Both the position numbers and the translations under genes were made by a program. From Terrimonas pollutisoli (GTDB taxonomy: Bacteria; Bacteroidota; Bacteroidia; Chitinophagales; Chitinophagaceae): a stretch of DNA of 64,000 bases. The notes beneath the pieces were generated by a model. The model saw nothing but the letters and a program-made list of their open reading frames with translations. It was not told where the DNA came from and made no database searches. The stretch covers positions 682,001 through 746,000 of the forward strand of contig NZ_JARKNA010000001.1 of assembly GCF_029360765.1 (NCBI RefSeq), written 5' to 3'. Positions 18,380 to 26,973 of this stretch are shown here, one piece after another; the first letter of the stretch is position 1, and each line of letters opens with the position of its first letter.

Positions 18380-19576
18380 ATGCTACATGGGAAAAAGATA
18401 TTATTGGGTATATCCGGCAGCATCGCTGCCTATAAAGCTATTTATCTTGTAAGATTATTGATCAAAGAGGGAGCGGAGGTAAAGGTAATTATGACCCCGT
18501 CCGCTAAAGATTTCGTGTCATCACTCACTTTGTCTACGCTGAGCAAAAATCCGGTACTAATAGATTTGTTTGATGAGCAAACCTGGGCTAACCACGTCAT
18601 GCTTGGGCGTTGGGCCGACCTTATGTTGATAGCTCCGTTAAGTTGTAACTCTCTTGCAAAAATGGCCCATGGCCAATGTGATAATCTGTTAATGGCTACT
18701 TATTTTTCGGCAATTTGTCCGGTAGTTGTAGCTCCGGCAATGGATGAAGACATGTGGCATCACCCTTCTACACAGAGCAATTTGCGGTTGTTACAATCAT
18801 ATGGCAACACTATACTCCCGGTTGTAAAGGGAGAGTTGGCCAGTGGCCTGTTTGGTGACGGACGAATGGCGGAGCCTGATCAGATTTTTCGGTTTATTAC
18901 TGACATTTTTTTTTCAAGCAAGCCACTTGCAGGTAAAAAAGCCCTGGTAACGGCAGGTCCTACATACGAAGCCATTGACCCGGTTCGTTTTATTGGTAAT
19001 CATTCATCCGGAAAAATGGGTATTGCTATCGCTGAGGAATTACGCCAAAGGGGGGCAGAGGTAACGTTGGTATTAGGCCCTTCTCCAATATCATTTCCCT
19101 CAAATAGGATACATCTTGTTAAAGTGACTTCAGCTGATGAAATGTACCATGCCTGTCACGAGGTTTTTGAAAAAACAGATATTGCCGTCATGGCAGCTGC
19201 AGTAGCTGATTATACTCCCGTTACAAAGGCAGATCAGAAAATTAAAAAGAAGGACGACGGCCTTGTAGTTGAACTTACGAAAACCAAAGACATCTTAAAA
19301 AGTCTTGGTGAAATAAAAAGAGACAATCAAATATTGGTTGGTTTTGCCCTGGAGACTGTGAATGAAAAAGACTATGCGCGGGAAAAACTGAATAAGAAGA
19401 ATGCAGACATGATCGTTCTCAATTCATTGAATGACGCCGGTGCTGGCTTTGGACACGATACTAATAAAATTACCATCTTTCAAAAAAATGGTACGGAGAT
19501 ATTATTTGATACCAAATCAAAGAGTGAAGTAGCGAAAGATATTGTGGATACAATTATAAACTCATACTATGCTTAA
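18380..19576 (+). CDS. coaBC: Bifunctional phosphopantothenoylcysteine decarboxylase / phosphopantothenate-cysteine ligase
   Basis: 398 aa with both CoA-biosynthesis domains. The N-terminal flavoprotein decarboxylase (CoaC, about 1-180) has GISGSIAAYKAIYLVRLL, a catalytic-type His in WANHVMLGRWAD and the PAMDEDMW signature. The CoaB ligase domain (about 185-398) has TAGPTYEAIDPVRFIGNHSSGKMG and the KIKKKDD lysine cluster. Together they convert 4'-phosphopantothenate and cysteine to 4'-phosphopantetheine. Its end overlaps the next gene by 8 nt. Confidence 0.96.
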   Translation: MLHGKKILLGISGSIAAYKAIYLVRLLIKEGAEVKVIMTPSAKDFVSSLTLSTLSKNPVLIDLFDEQTWANHVMLGRWADLMLIAPLSCNSLAKMAHGQCDNLLMATYFSAICPVVVAPAMDEDMWHHPSTQSNLRLLQSYGNTILPVVKGELASGLFGDGRMAEPDQIFRFITDIFFSSKPLAGKKALVTAGPTYEAIDPVRFIGNHSSGKMGIAIAEELRQRGAEVTLVLGPSPISFPSNRIHLVKVTSADEMYHACHEVFEKTDIAVMAAAVADYTPVTKADQKIKKKDDGLVVELTKTKDILKSLGEIKRDNQILVGFALETVNEKDYAREKLNKKNADMIVLNSLNDAGAGFGHDTNKITIFQKNGTEILFDTKSKSEVAKDIVDTIINSYYA

Positions 19577-20489
19577 AAGAGTATTGTTTATTTTTCTTAT
19601 TGCGATTGTGCTTATAAATGAGACAAGGGCGCAGGAACTTCAGGCCCGGGTTTCTGTTTTATCGAGCAAGGTCGGTTCCCAGGTAAATAAAAATATCTTT
19701 CAAACTTTACAGACTGCTTTGAACAATTTCGTCAATAACAGAAAATGGACTAATGACGCATTTCAGCCCGGTGAAAAGATCCAATGTAATTTTTTATTAA
19801 ACGTTGAGCAGGATTTAGGCAATAATTTATATAAAGGAAAACTTACTATCCAGGCTGCGAGACCTATTTTCAATAGTTCCTATAATTCTCCAATTATTAA
19901 CTTTCTGGATGATGACGTCGTGTTTCGCTACCAGGAATTTCAGCCTATTGAATTCAATGAAAATCGGGTGCAGGGAAGTGATCCTTCCGCTGCAAATCTG
20001 CCCGCAATTTTTGCTTATTATATCAATATCATATTGGGATTTGACTATGGATCTTTTTCGTTGCGGGGAGGTGATGCGTATTTTAAAAAAGCATGGAATA
20101 TTGTAAACAATGCTCCCGAAAGCAGGGATATTACGGGATGGAGATCTTTCGAAAATATCAGGAACCGTTATTGGTTAGCTGAAAATCTCAATAACAATCG
20201 ATTTGCATTAATGCATGATGCGATTTATGCTTATTATCGAACCGGCATGGATTTGTTTTATGAAAATGAAGAGCAGGCAAGAAGTGGAATTTCCAATTCT
20301 CTAAATTTCTTAAACACTATCAACACCGAAAACCCCAATTCCATGATCATGCAATTTTTTTTCCAGGGAAAGAGCACTGAATTGGTGAAGGTTTTTAGCC
20401 GTGCAAATGCAGATACAAAAACCAGGATAAGAGATATTTTAAGCAAACTGGATATTACCAACGCAATGGCATATAAAGAATTAAAATGA
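19569..20489 (+). CDS. DUF4835 family secreted protein (PorD-like)
   Basis: 306 aa with a Sec signal peptide ending near TRAQE. The body matches the DUF4835 family as I remember it: the N-terminal QELQARVSVLSSK, FVNNRKWTND, FEPIEFNE-like FQPIEFNENRV, and ILGFDYGSFSLRGGDAYFKKA. Some annotations label this family PorD and tie it to type IX secretion, which fits an organism with sprA; that link is from memory and unproven here. It overlaps coaBC by 8 nt and the next gene by 4 nt, so it is tightly coupled. It is periplasmic or outer-membrane associated. Confidence 0.82.
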   Translation: MLKRVLFIFLIAIVLINETRAQELQARVSVLSSKVGSQVNKNIFQTLQTALNNFVNNRKWTNDAFQPGEKIQCNFLLNVEQDLGNNLYKGKLTIQAARPIFNSSYNSPIINFLDDDVVFRYQEFQPIEFNENRVQGSDPSAANLPAIFAYYINIILGFDYGSFSLRGGDAYFKKAWNIVNNAPESRDITGWRSFENIRNRYWLAENLNNNRFALMHDAIYAYYRTGMDLFYENEEQARSGISNSLNFLNTINTENPNSMIMQFFFQGKSTELVKVFSRANADTKTRIRDILSKLDITNAMAYKELK

Positions 20490-20965
20490 GGAAGTTTTTA
20501 TTAGTTGGTTTGATCTTTCCAATTGTATTTAGCTGTTCCAATAAAGATAAACTTCCAGCAGGAATTTTGTCCAGGCAAAAAATGCGGGAAGTGGTTTGGG
20601 ACATGAGCCGTACTGCAGAATTTCTGAATGGTTTTGTTTTTAATAAAGATTCGTCAATTGATAAGATAGCCGAAAGCGAAAAATGGTACAATAAAGTTTA
20701 TCAATTGCATAAAACGACAAAAAAAGAGTTTGAAAGAAGCTATTCTTATTACCAGTCTCATCCCGATTTAATGAGAGAGCTATTGGATTCATTAAGCAAG
20801 AAAACAATGCCGATCAGGCCGCCTAAGCCAACTAAAGATTCTACCATTCTTAGTGATTCTATTAAAAAAAGAATTCCACCTCCTTTCAAGAGCGAAATTC
20901 AAAACAGAATCATAGATTCGATCAGGAAGCGAAGAATACAAAAGAAAAATATAAGGGCAGTTTAA
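20486..20965 (+). CDS. DUF4296 lipoprotein
   Basis: 159 aa with a lipoprotein signal ending VFSCSN. LPAGILSRQKMREVVWDMSRTAEFL followed by a helical region (YNKVYQLHKTTKKEFERSYSYYQSHP) is the DUF4296 pattern. A charged, Pro-containing tail follows (RPPKPTKDST). The start overlaps the DUF4835 stop in an ATGA. Function unknown; last gene of the bamD operon. Confidence 0.8.
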   Translation: MRKFLLVGLIFPIVFSCSNKDKLPAGILSRQKMREVVWDMSRTAEFLNGFVFNKDSSIDKIAESEKWYNKVYQLHKTTKKEFERSYSYYQSHPDLMRELLDSLSKKTMPIRPPKPTKDSTILSDSIKKRIPPPFKSEIQNRIIDSIRKRRIQKKNIRAV

Positions 20966-20980
20966 TACTTAAGTTTTGCT

Positions 20981-21679
20981 ATGAAAAAAGTGATTGCAAA
21001 TGCCGATGAAGCCATTTTTGATATAATGGATGGGAGTGTAATAATGTTGGGAGGGTTTGGTTTGTGTGGTATCCCGGAAAATTGTATTTCAGCATTAGTA
21101 AAAAAGAGAGTGAAGCACGTGACTTGCATTTCCAACAATGCCGGTGTCGATGACTTTGGAATTGGGTTAATGCTGAAACAACACCAGGTAAAAAAAATGA
21201 TTGCTTCCTATGTTGGTGAAAACGCTGAATTTGAACGCCAGTTGCTGAGCGGAGAGTTGGAAGTGGAGTTAATTCCTCAAGGTACATTAGCCACACGTTG
21301 TCTCGCCGCAGGTTATGGCATACCGGCTATTTATACTCCTGCCGGTGTAGGAACAGAGGTCGCTGATGGAAAGGAGGTACGGAATTTTAAAGGAAAAGAT
21401 TACCTGATGGAATACGCTTTCGAAGCTGATTTTGCTCTTGTAAAAGCCTGGAAAGGTGATACACACGGTAATTTAATTTATAAAGACACAGCCCGAAATT
21501 TTAATCCACTTATGGCAATGGCCGGCAAGGTTACCATCGCTGAAGTGGAAGAATTAGTACCTGCCGGTTCGCTGGATCCTAACAATATCCATACTCCCGG
21601 TATTTACGTTCACAGGATATTCCAGGGAGTTAATTATGAAAAAAGAATAGAGCAAAGAACCGTAAGAAAAAAATTGTAA
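20981..21679 (+). CDS. 3-oxoacid CoA-transferase subunit A
   Basis: 232 aa. GGFGLCGIPENCISALV, the glycine-rich CoA-binding loop, and GTLATRCLAAGYGIPAIYTPAGVGTEVADGK are typical of the alpha subunit of succinyl-CoA:3-ketoacid (SCOT/AtoD-type) transferases. With the B subunit it moves CoA between succinyl-CoA and acetoacetate or related acids. The genes are 3 nt apart. Exact acyl specificity cannot be read. Confidence 0.93.
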   Translation: MKKVIANADEAIFDIMDGSVIMLGGFGLCGIPENCISALVKKRVKHVTCISNNAGVDDFGIGLMLKQHQVKKMIASYVGENAEFERQLLSGELEVELIPQGTLATRCLAAGYGIPAIYTPAGVGTEVADGKEVRNFKGKDYLMEYAFEADFALVKAWKGDTHGNLIYKDTARNFNPLMAMAGKVTIAEVEELVPAGSLDPNNIHTPGIYVHRIFQGVNYEKRIEQRTVRKKL

Positions 21680-21682
21680 AAA

Positions 21683-22339
21683 ATGGCGTTAACCAAAGAA
21701 CAAATTGCCCAACGCATTGCCAGGGAATTGAGAGATGGATATTATGTAAACCTGGGAATTGGGATACCTACCCTGGTAGCCAACTACATTCCTGAGGGGA
21801 TTAGCGTGGTATTTCAGAGTGAAAATGGTTTATTGGGTATGGGACCATTTCCGTTGGAGGGAGAGGAAGATCCGGATTTGATTAATGCGGGGAAACAAAC
21901 CATCACTACGATTCCCGGTTCTGCTTTCTTTGATTCAGGGATGAGTTTTGGGATGATTCGGGCAGGCAAGGTCGACTTAACTGTTTTAGGAGCCATGGAG
22001 GTAAGTGAAGAAGGGGACATAGCTAATTGGAAGATTCCCGGGAAAATGGTTAAGGGCATGGGTGGAGCAATGGACCTGGTAGCAAGTGCCAAAAATATTA
22101 TAGTGGCCATGATGCATAGCAATCCAAAAGGCGAATCCAAGCTTTTGTCTAAATGCACCCTTCCAATAACCGGGCTGAAATGTGTCAGGAGGATTGTATC
22201 AGAGTTGGCGGTACTGGATGTGACGCCAAAAGGTTTTCGGCTACTTGAAAGAGCTCCGGGTGTAAGTATTGATGAAATAAAGGCAAAAACAGCCGGTAAG
22301 CTCGTAATAGAAGACGAAGTTCCCGAGATGAGTTTTTAG
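21683..22339 (+). CDS. 3-oxoacid CoA-transferase subunit B
   Basis: 218 aa. The catalytic glutamate lies in QSENGLLGMGPFP, the family's conserved SENG motif. GGAMDLVASAKNIIVAMMHSNPKGESKLL follows, as expected for the beta subunit. Partner of the preceding A subunit; the two probably form the whole transcription unit. Confidence 0.94.
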   Translation: MALTKEQIAQRIARELRDGYYVNLGIGIPTLVANYIPEGISVVFQSENGLLGMGPFPLEGEEDPDLINAGKQTITTIPGSAFFDSGMSFGMIRAGKVDLTVLGAMEVSEEGDIANWKIPGKMVKGMGGAMDLVASAKNIIVAMMHSNPKGESKLLSKCTLPITGLKCVRRIVSELAVLDVTPKGFRLLERAPGVSIDEIKAKTAGKLVIEDEVPEMSF

Positions 22340-22377
22340 GCCGATATGGTGAATTAAATCAGGTTTGAAGGGAAGGC

Positions 22378-23028
22378 TTAGTCGATTAGGTTATTCTTTA
22401 CGGCGAAAAAAACCAGCCCGGCGGTATTCTTGCTCCCAAATCGTTCCATAAGTCGATCTTTAATCGCCTCAACTGTCCGGGGACTTATTTCCATTTTTTG
22501 GGCTATTTCCTGAGCGGTAAATTCCATACAAATAAAGCGGAGCACGTCTCTCTCCTTATCGCTCAGTGTAACCTCATTATTAAGAGATGGCACCACCTTT
22601 TGACGGGAGTGGGATTTCTTTAAAAGAATTCGGTTGACAAAGTTGTTGAGGTAGTAGCCTTTTTCATACACTTCCATTATTGCTCTGCGTATTTCCTGGG
22701 GATCAGCATTTTTCAGCATATAGCCGTTTGCCCCGTTCTCCATGAGATGATAAACGAAACGCTCATCCTCGTACATACTCAGAACCAGCACTTTTATGTT
22801 GGGGTATTGCTTGCTGATAAATTTAGTGGCCTCGATACCGTCTTTACCCGGCATGCGAAGATCCATTAGCACAACATCGGGCTCAGATTGTGCAATCCCA
22901 CTCAGCAATTCGTCACCGTTTTCTGCCTCTTGTACAAATTTGATGTTGGTAAATGGACGCAATGAAAGGATGACTCCTTTTCGGAAAATTTTGTGGTCGT
23001 CAGCAATAGCTACCTTAATGATTCCCAT
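22378..23028 (-). CDS. NarL/FixJ-type response regulator (partner of the adjacent kinase)
   Basis: 216 aa. The receiver domain has the phospho-acceptor Asp in VVLMDLRMPGKDG and the Lys in GYMLKNADP. The LuxR-type HTH has TLSDKERDVLRFICMEFTAQEIAQKM and SPRTVEAIKDRLMERFG. It is 50 nt downstream of a HisKA_3 histidine kinase on the same strand, its likely cognate. It is a paralogue of the regulators at 25441 and 27475, which lack a kinase partner. Confidence 0.93.
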   Translation of the reverse strand: MGIIKVAIADDHKIFRKGVILSLRPFTNIKFVQEAENGDELLSGIAQSEPDVVLMDLRMPGKDGIEATKFISKQYPNIKVLVLSMYEDERFVYHLMENGANGYMLKNADPQEIRRAIMEVYEKGYYLNNFVNRILLKKSHSRQKVVPSLNNEVTLSDKERDVLRFICMEFTAQEIAQKMEISPRTVEAIKDRLMERFGSKNTAGLVFFAVKNNLID

Positions 23029-23078
23029 AGTTTCAGATAAGGGGTGAAATTAGCAAATAATCAGCAACTAACTAGCAA

Positions 23079-23909
23079 CTACTCGTATGGATCGTCCTTA
23101 GGTAATTCAATGGTTACTTTATAATACGTTTGCGAAATATCCTTTTCGAAATAAATATTCCCTTTAGCTACACGCAGGCGGCTGCTAATATTTTTCAGGC
23201 CAAGCCCGATATTACTTTTATTCAGTTTGTCAAAATCAGTTTGAATGATACCTCTTCCATCATGATGTATCCGGAGGTAGAACTTATCGCCGTGCACGTT
23301 CTGTGTCAAATGAATAAAGCTGGAACTGCTGTGCTTTAAAATATTATTGATAAGCTCCTGGACGATGCGAAAAATAATCAGCTCCTTTTCTGGTTTTAAC
23401 CTGTCCTTATAGTCATGGAAGCGGCTACTGGCATTCATGCTGCCTGAGCCACTGATTTTTTGAAAAACATCATTGATGGCAGACTCAAGCCCGAAATTTT
23501 TCAATGTGGGCGGCATAAGGCTGTGGCTGATATTCCGGACCAGCTGAATAGTATCGTCAATTATTTGTCTTGCCTGGAAAATGGCTTGCAATTGGGTTGC
23601 TTTGTCCTGGTTTACCAGGTTTTCATTGAGGTATAGACGGGCGGTTGCCAGCAAAGGGCCGGCATCATCATGCAGATCGGCAGCAAGGCGCTGTCTTTCC
23701 TCTTCCTGCAGCCTTATTGATGCATCAAGAAGTATCTTTTGCTGCTCCTCTTCCATTTTTTGAAGCGTACGTTGGTAGCGGGATACCTTACGCTGGTGGA
23801 AAATTATAAATAACACCAGTCCAACGGTTAATACAAGCATACCCATTGTGCCGATAAAAAGCACGGAGGATACTCCTGAAGATGGGCTGGTGGCTTGTAG
23901 TAAAAACAT
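23079..23909 (-). CDS. Membrane histidine kinase, HisKA_3 type
   Basis: 276 aa. One N-terminal membrane helix (about residues 17-40, SVLFIGTMGMLVLTVGLVLFI) and almost no periplasmic part precede a coiled coil (RTLQKMEEEQQKILLDASIRLQEEE). The phospho-His lies in ADLHDDAGPLLATARLYL. The ATPase domain has the N box in IVQELINNILKHSS and GRGI and GLGLKNISSRL G boxes. Without a sensor domain it may sense through the membrane or through the polytopic protein encoded just upstream (23-nt gap). It feeds the regulator at 22378 and possibly the orphan regulators nearby. Confidence 0.92.
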   Translation of the reverse strand: MFLLQATSPSSGVSSVLFIGTMGMLVLTVGLVLFIIFHQRKVSRYQRTLQKMEEEQQKILLDASIRLQEEERQRLAADLHDDAGPLLATARLYLNENLVNQDKATQLQAIFQARQIIDDTIQLVRNISHSLMPPTLKNFGLESAINDVFQKISGSGSMNASSRFHDYKDRLKPEKELIIFRIVQELINNILKHSSSSFIHLTQNVHGDKFYLRIHHDGRGIIQTDFDKLNKSNIGLGLKNISSRLRVAKGNIYFEKDISQTYYKVTIELPKDDPYE

Positions 23910-23932
23910 ATCGTGGTTGGGTGGGTAGGGTT

Positions 23933-24628
23933 TTAATTCATGTCAAGGTCTAGGTAAGGTACAGATTTGGGTGGAAGTTTTTGCTTATGACGGTTGCGGG
24001 CATATACGATGATAGAAACACAAAAAAACAGATTTTTAATAGTATCTGCTATAAAAGTCAGGAACCAATATTTTTTAATTTGAGTTTCATCGATATGATT
24101 AACCAGAATATTAAAGAAAAAAGTACCGCCAAGATAAATAAGAATGCCGAGAGATAACCAAAAGCCTGGCTGGCTGAATATATATTCATTATTTACACTC
24201 TTAAAGCTCTGGTAAAAGTAAAATGATATATAGATGAAAATTAAAACGGTTTCAATTCCTACGGATATTGAATCAAGCTTGGCCAGCTGATTGCTTAAAT
24301 AATAGTAAGTCAAAAAACCTGTAAAAAATATTGATAGAATTAATATTATTATTCTAAAAGTTTTAATCGCAATGTTTTGGAAAAGCAAATAGGTCAAAAA
24401 AGAATATTCGCAAAAAGTATAAAACGATTGATAAAATCGTAACATTCCTCTAGGAATAAGATATCTATCCTGAAGGAATAGAAAAGTAAAAAAGACAACT
24501 CCGTAAACTCCAATAATCAAATCGATATTTCTTTTACTTCTAAATAAAATAAAGATGAGGGGGAGAAGCAAATAGGAGTAGATAAGTATATGTAAAAAAA
24601 GCTTTTCTATTATATGGATTTTGTCCAA
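23933..24628 (-). CDS. Polytopic membrane protein of unknown function, kinase neighbour
   Basis: 231 aa, very hydrophobic, with about six to seven membrane segments (LFLHILIYSYLLLPLIFILF, IDLIIGVYGVVFFTFLFL, IIILILSIFFTGFLTYYYL, VLIFIYISFYFYQ and more) and a charged tail (RNRHKQKLPPKS). I do not recognise the family. It is upstream of the HisKA_3 kinase on the same strand with a 23-nt gap, so the three minus-strand genes probably form one operon. Its arrangement suits a membrane sensor for a kinase that lacks one; this is inference. Confidence 0.7.
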   Translation of the reverse strand: MDKIHIIEKLFLHILIYSYLLLPLIFILFRSKRNIDLIIGVYGVVFFTFLFLQDRYLIPRGMLRFYQSFYTFCEYSFLTYLLFQNIAIKTFRIIILILSIFFTGFLTYYYLSNQLAKLDSISVGIETVLIFIYISFYFYQSFKSVNNEYIFSQPGFWLSLGILIYLGGTFFFNILVNHIDETQIKKYWFLTFIADTIKNLFFCVSIIVYARNRHKQKLPPKSVPYLDLDMN

Positions 24629-24668
24629 AAATAGAAAAACTTTTCAGAAATTGAAACTTTCAATTAGC

Positions 24669-24749
24669 TTATTCAGCGTCTTCCCATACGAAAACCGAAA
24701 GGTCTTTAACGTCGATAAGGATGCGTGAATTTTTCAGTGCCTTTTTCAT
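24669..24749 (-). CDS. Putative small peptide 1 (26 aa), missed by the ORF track
   Basis: An ATG at 24749 opens a 26-codon ORF (MKKALKNSRILI...FVWEDAE) ending in TAA. The 18 bases around its start, AACGTTACTGTTATGAAA, are identical to those around the start of small ORF 2 at 26974, on the opposite strand. The peptides also share a pattern: AL-x-N-x-R, a variable stretch, then L[ST]VF. The preserved start context and residues argue for translation. It lies 40 nt upstream of the polytopic membrane protein gene on the same strand and could be the first gene of that operon. Function unknown. Candidates are a leader peptide, a signalling peptide or a small regulator; none is proven. Confidence 0.5.
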   Translation of the reverse strand: MKKALKNSRILIDVKDLSVFVWEDAE

Positions 24750-24773
24750 AACAGTAACGTTTTTTTTAGTTCA

Positions 24774-24882
24774 AGAATCGATTCTGGATGTAAAAATTGA
24801 CATTGCAAGGGGGGAATTCCATGGGGTTCTTTTTGTTGGTAAACCATTAGAATCGAACAAAACCCTTTACAGTAAAGAATCG
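24774..24882. promoter_or_regulatory. Cluster of AGAATCG motifs
   Basis: AGAATCG occurs at 24774, 24849 and 24876, the first as half of the palindrome AGAATCGATTCT (24774-24785). A further short inverted repeat, CTTTACAGTAAAG, lies between the second and third. The cluster lies in the divergent spacer between small ORF 1 and response regulator 1 and could be a binding site for a regulator. No consensus for a named protein is recognised. Confidence 0.35.
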
Positions 24883-25054
24883 TAGACTATTTACTAAGTA
24901 AACATACTTTCGAAAATAGGGTATTTTTTCGAATCATAGACAGTATTTTCACTATTTTAGCGAGTAGTTTAACGAAGTTAATTTCCTATAGGAAGAGTAG
25001 AGAAGGAAAAAGAAAATTGGGGCTATTTAAAACTTAGCGTGGAAAAGTAAAAAT

Positions 25055-25206
25055 AAGTTGATTGACATTGGATTTGCTTCAGGTTTTCAATGGATAATTG
25101 GAAATCTTGTTATGGACGGTTTACCGGTCAGGATATTGGATGCTGCTAATCTTCGTCAATCAACTTGCAACAAAACTATATCCACATTTTTATGTGAACA
25201 AGAGCA
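25055..25206 (+). ncRNA. Structured element A upstream of orphan response regulator 1
   Basis: AAGTTGATTGAC (25055-25066) and GTCAATCAACTT (25155-25166) form a perfect 12-bp closing stem around an 88-nt interior. The interior contains TTCAGG, TGGACGGTTT (25113-25122) and ATTGGATG (25135-25142). Then come ACAAAAcTATA, a hairpin TCCACAT-TTTT-ATGTGAA (25181-25198) and ACAAGAGCA. Element B at 27094 has the same blocks in the same order with different but still pairing stem bases. It is followed by AGCAG-TATTG-CTGCT-TTTT, which could be a small terminator. I read it as a structured RNA, either a regulatory leader of the regulator gene 235 nt downstream or a separate small RNA. It matches no class I can name. 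Both the strand and the RNA nature are inferred. Confidence 0.6.
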
Positions 25207-25248
25207 GTATTGCTGCTTTTAAAAACTCAGTTTTTTTACCGTCATTGT

Positions 25249-25272
25249 AGTAGACTTCCGACAAATTCTACT
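25249..25272 (+). other. Second conserved hairpin in the leader of regulator 1
   Basis: AGTAGA (25249-25254) pairs with TCTACT (25267-25272) around CTTCCGACAAAT. A longer version of the same stem, with a related loop sequence (CTTTCCACAAAT), occurs in the leader of regulator 2. The rest of the 812-nt spacer 24629-25440 holds no other recognisable gene. Confidence 0.4.
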
Positions 25273-25440
25273 CATTTGAAAATATGAAGCACCTATATTA
25301 AAATGTAATATAATGTATATCCATGCTCAATTATATCGCCCAAAAATTTGAAAACGAAACAAATAAGAAATGCAAAAAAAACTACATTTGGAATCGAAAA
25401 ATCACCATTCATTAATTGACTGCTTAAAATCAAAGTTGTA

Positions 25441-26097
25441 ATGCATAGCCAGGAGATAAAAATTGCAATCGCCGATGATCATAAAATTTTCCGCGACGGA
25501 ATCAGAATGGCATTAAAAGACCGGGAGTATTTAAAGATATTATGGGAGGCGGAGGACGGAAAGGACCTTATGCATAAGCTGCAGCTCAAATTGCCGGATG
25601 TGATACTCATGGATATTCGGATGCCGGAAGTAGATGGCATTAATGCTATCAGCATGATCCGTAAGGAGTACGAGGCACTTAAGATAATTGTGCTCACCAT
25701 GTATGACGACCAGGAAATGATTACGAAAATGATGGAGATGGGTGCCAATGCTTATCTCACAAAAACAACAGATCCTGATGAAATATACCAGGCCATCCTT
25801 ACCTGCATGAACGATGATTTTTACTTTAATGAGTTAGTTAATAAAGCCGTATTATTGAAACTGCAGCATAAAAAAACGGTTCGTCAATTTTATCCCAACC
25901 CGGTAAAAATGTCAGAAAAGGAGATACGGATTTTAAAACTTATTGCCGAGGACAAGACTACTGAAGAAATTTCCAAAGAGGTTTTTCTCAGCCCGCGGAC
26001 CATTGAAACCATTCGTCAAAACATGAAGCAAAAAGTGGGGGCCAAAACCATTGCAGGATTAGTAATGTATGCGATGAGAAATAAACTTTTGGAGTAA
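25441..26097 (+). CDS. Orphan NarL/FixJ-type response regulator 1
   Basis: 218 aa. Receiver domain with acidic pocket IADDH, phospho-Asp in VILMDIRMPEVDG and Lys in AYLTKTTDP. LuxR-type HTH with MSEKEIRILKLIAEDKTTEEISKEV and SPRTIETIRQNMKQKVG. No kinase is adjacent on its strand; the nearest is the HisKA_3 kinase at 23079 on the other strand. It has an unusually long upstream region with a structured element also found before its paralogue at 27475. It may be controlled through that leader, and may answer to the neighbouring kinase. Confidence 0.92.
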   Translation: MHSQEIKIAIADDHKIFRDGIRMALKDREYLKILWEAEDGKDLMHKLQLKLPDVILMDIRMPEVDGINAISMIRKEYEALKIIVLTMYDDQEMITKMMEMGANAYLTKTTDPDEIYQAILTCMNDDFYFNELVNKAVLLKLQHKKTVRQFYPNPVKMSEKEIRILKLIAEDKTTEEISKEVFLSPRTIETIRQNMKQKVGAKTIAGLVMYAMRNKLLE

Positions 26098-26151
26098 TTC
26101 TATTCATTTGCGTGTAATTTCTCTGGTGCCGAATATTTTTACAAATTCTTA

Positions 26152-26901
26152 ATGGAAAACATTAATAATACCTATTTCGACGGCTACTATAAAGATATAT
26201 GGCGGGCAATCATTCCGCCTGAATTCTCATTAAAAGAAGCCGATTTTATTCAGCAATATTTTAATCTTAAAGAGGGGAGTAAAGTGCTGGATATGATGTG
26301 CGGCTACGGCCGGCATGCTATTGCATTGGGGCAAAAAGGTATAGAGGTTACAGCAGTGGATAATTTGGACGAGTATATTTCCGAAATAAAAGAAAGAGTT
26401 GTCCAGGAGCAGCTTCCCGTTTTCCCGGTTAAGGCTGATATACTGAACTATACCCCTGAAGGCATTTTTGACCTGGCAATATGTATGGGCAATAGTCTTT
26501 GCTTTTTTAATAAAGAGGACACACTTAAAATTTTAAGAACAGTTTTCTCGCATTTGAAAGAAGACGGTTTTCTTTTTATCAATACCTGGATGTTGGCTGA
26601 GATTGTTTTTAATAAATTTAAGGATAGGGAATGGAATAAAATCGGCGATGTCAAGCTTATAACCGAGAGCAAATATTTGCTTCAGCCTTCCCGAATTGAA
26701 ACCGAACACATGATCCTTGATCAGCATGGAAACGTAGAGTTTAAAAAAGCTATTGACTACATTTATTCAATTGCTGAAACTGAACAAATACTTTCAGAAG
26801 CTGGCTTCAGCACGAAAGATGTTTATAGTGTGCCGGGACGAAAAAAATTTAGCCTGGGCGATACAAGGGCTTATATTGTTGCTCAAAAAAAGCCTTCATA
26901 A
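26152..26901 (+). CDS. Class I SAM-dependent methyltransferase
   Basis: 249 aa. The SAM-binding motif I is VLDMMCGYGRHAIALGQKG, followed by an acidic post-I motif (VTAVDNLDEYI) and ADILNYTPEGIFDLAICMGN. A family of small-molecule methyltransferases; substrate unknown. It starts 54 nt after response regulator 1 and probably shares its transcript, so it may be a target or part of the same pathway. Confidence 0.82.
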   Translation: MENINNTYFDGYYKDIWRAIIPPEFSLKEADFIQQYFNLKEGSKVLDMMCGYGRHAIALGQKGIEVTAVDNLDEYISEIKERVVQEQLPVFPVKADILNYTPEGIFDLAICMGNSLCFFNKEDTLKILRTVFSHLKEDGFLFINTWMLAEIVFNKFKDREWNKIGDVKLITESKYLLQPSRIETEHMILDQHGNVEFKKAIDYIYSIAETEQILSEAGFSTKDVYSVPGRKKFSLGDTRAYIVAQKKPS

Positions 26902-26938
26902 TAATCTTTTCATTTGGTAAAACTGTTCCATAAAGAAA

Positions 26939-26956
26939 CCCCTTCTCTCGAAGGGG
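26939..26956 (+). terminator. Hairpin after the methyltransferase gene
   Basis: CCCCTTC and GAAGGGG pair around TCTC, 37 nt after the stop. There is no T-run after it, so termination is doubtful; it also lies 17 nt before small ORF 2 and may belong to that ORF's leader. Confidence 0.4.
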
Positions 26957-26973
26957 CTCTGAACGTTACTGTT

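Noticed and set aside
25055-25206. Element A as part of a group II intron, 6S RNA, tmRNA or RNase P
   Set aside because: Conserved landmarks of those RNAs (domain V, CCA-ended tRNA-like parts, P4 core) are not visible, and the length is too short for most of them.
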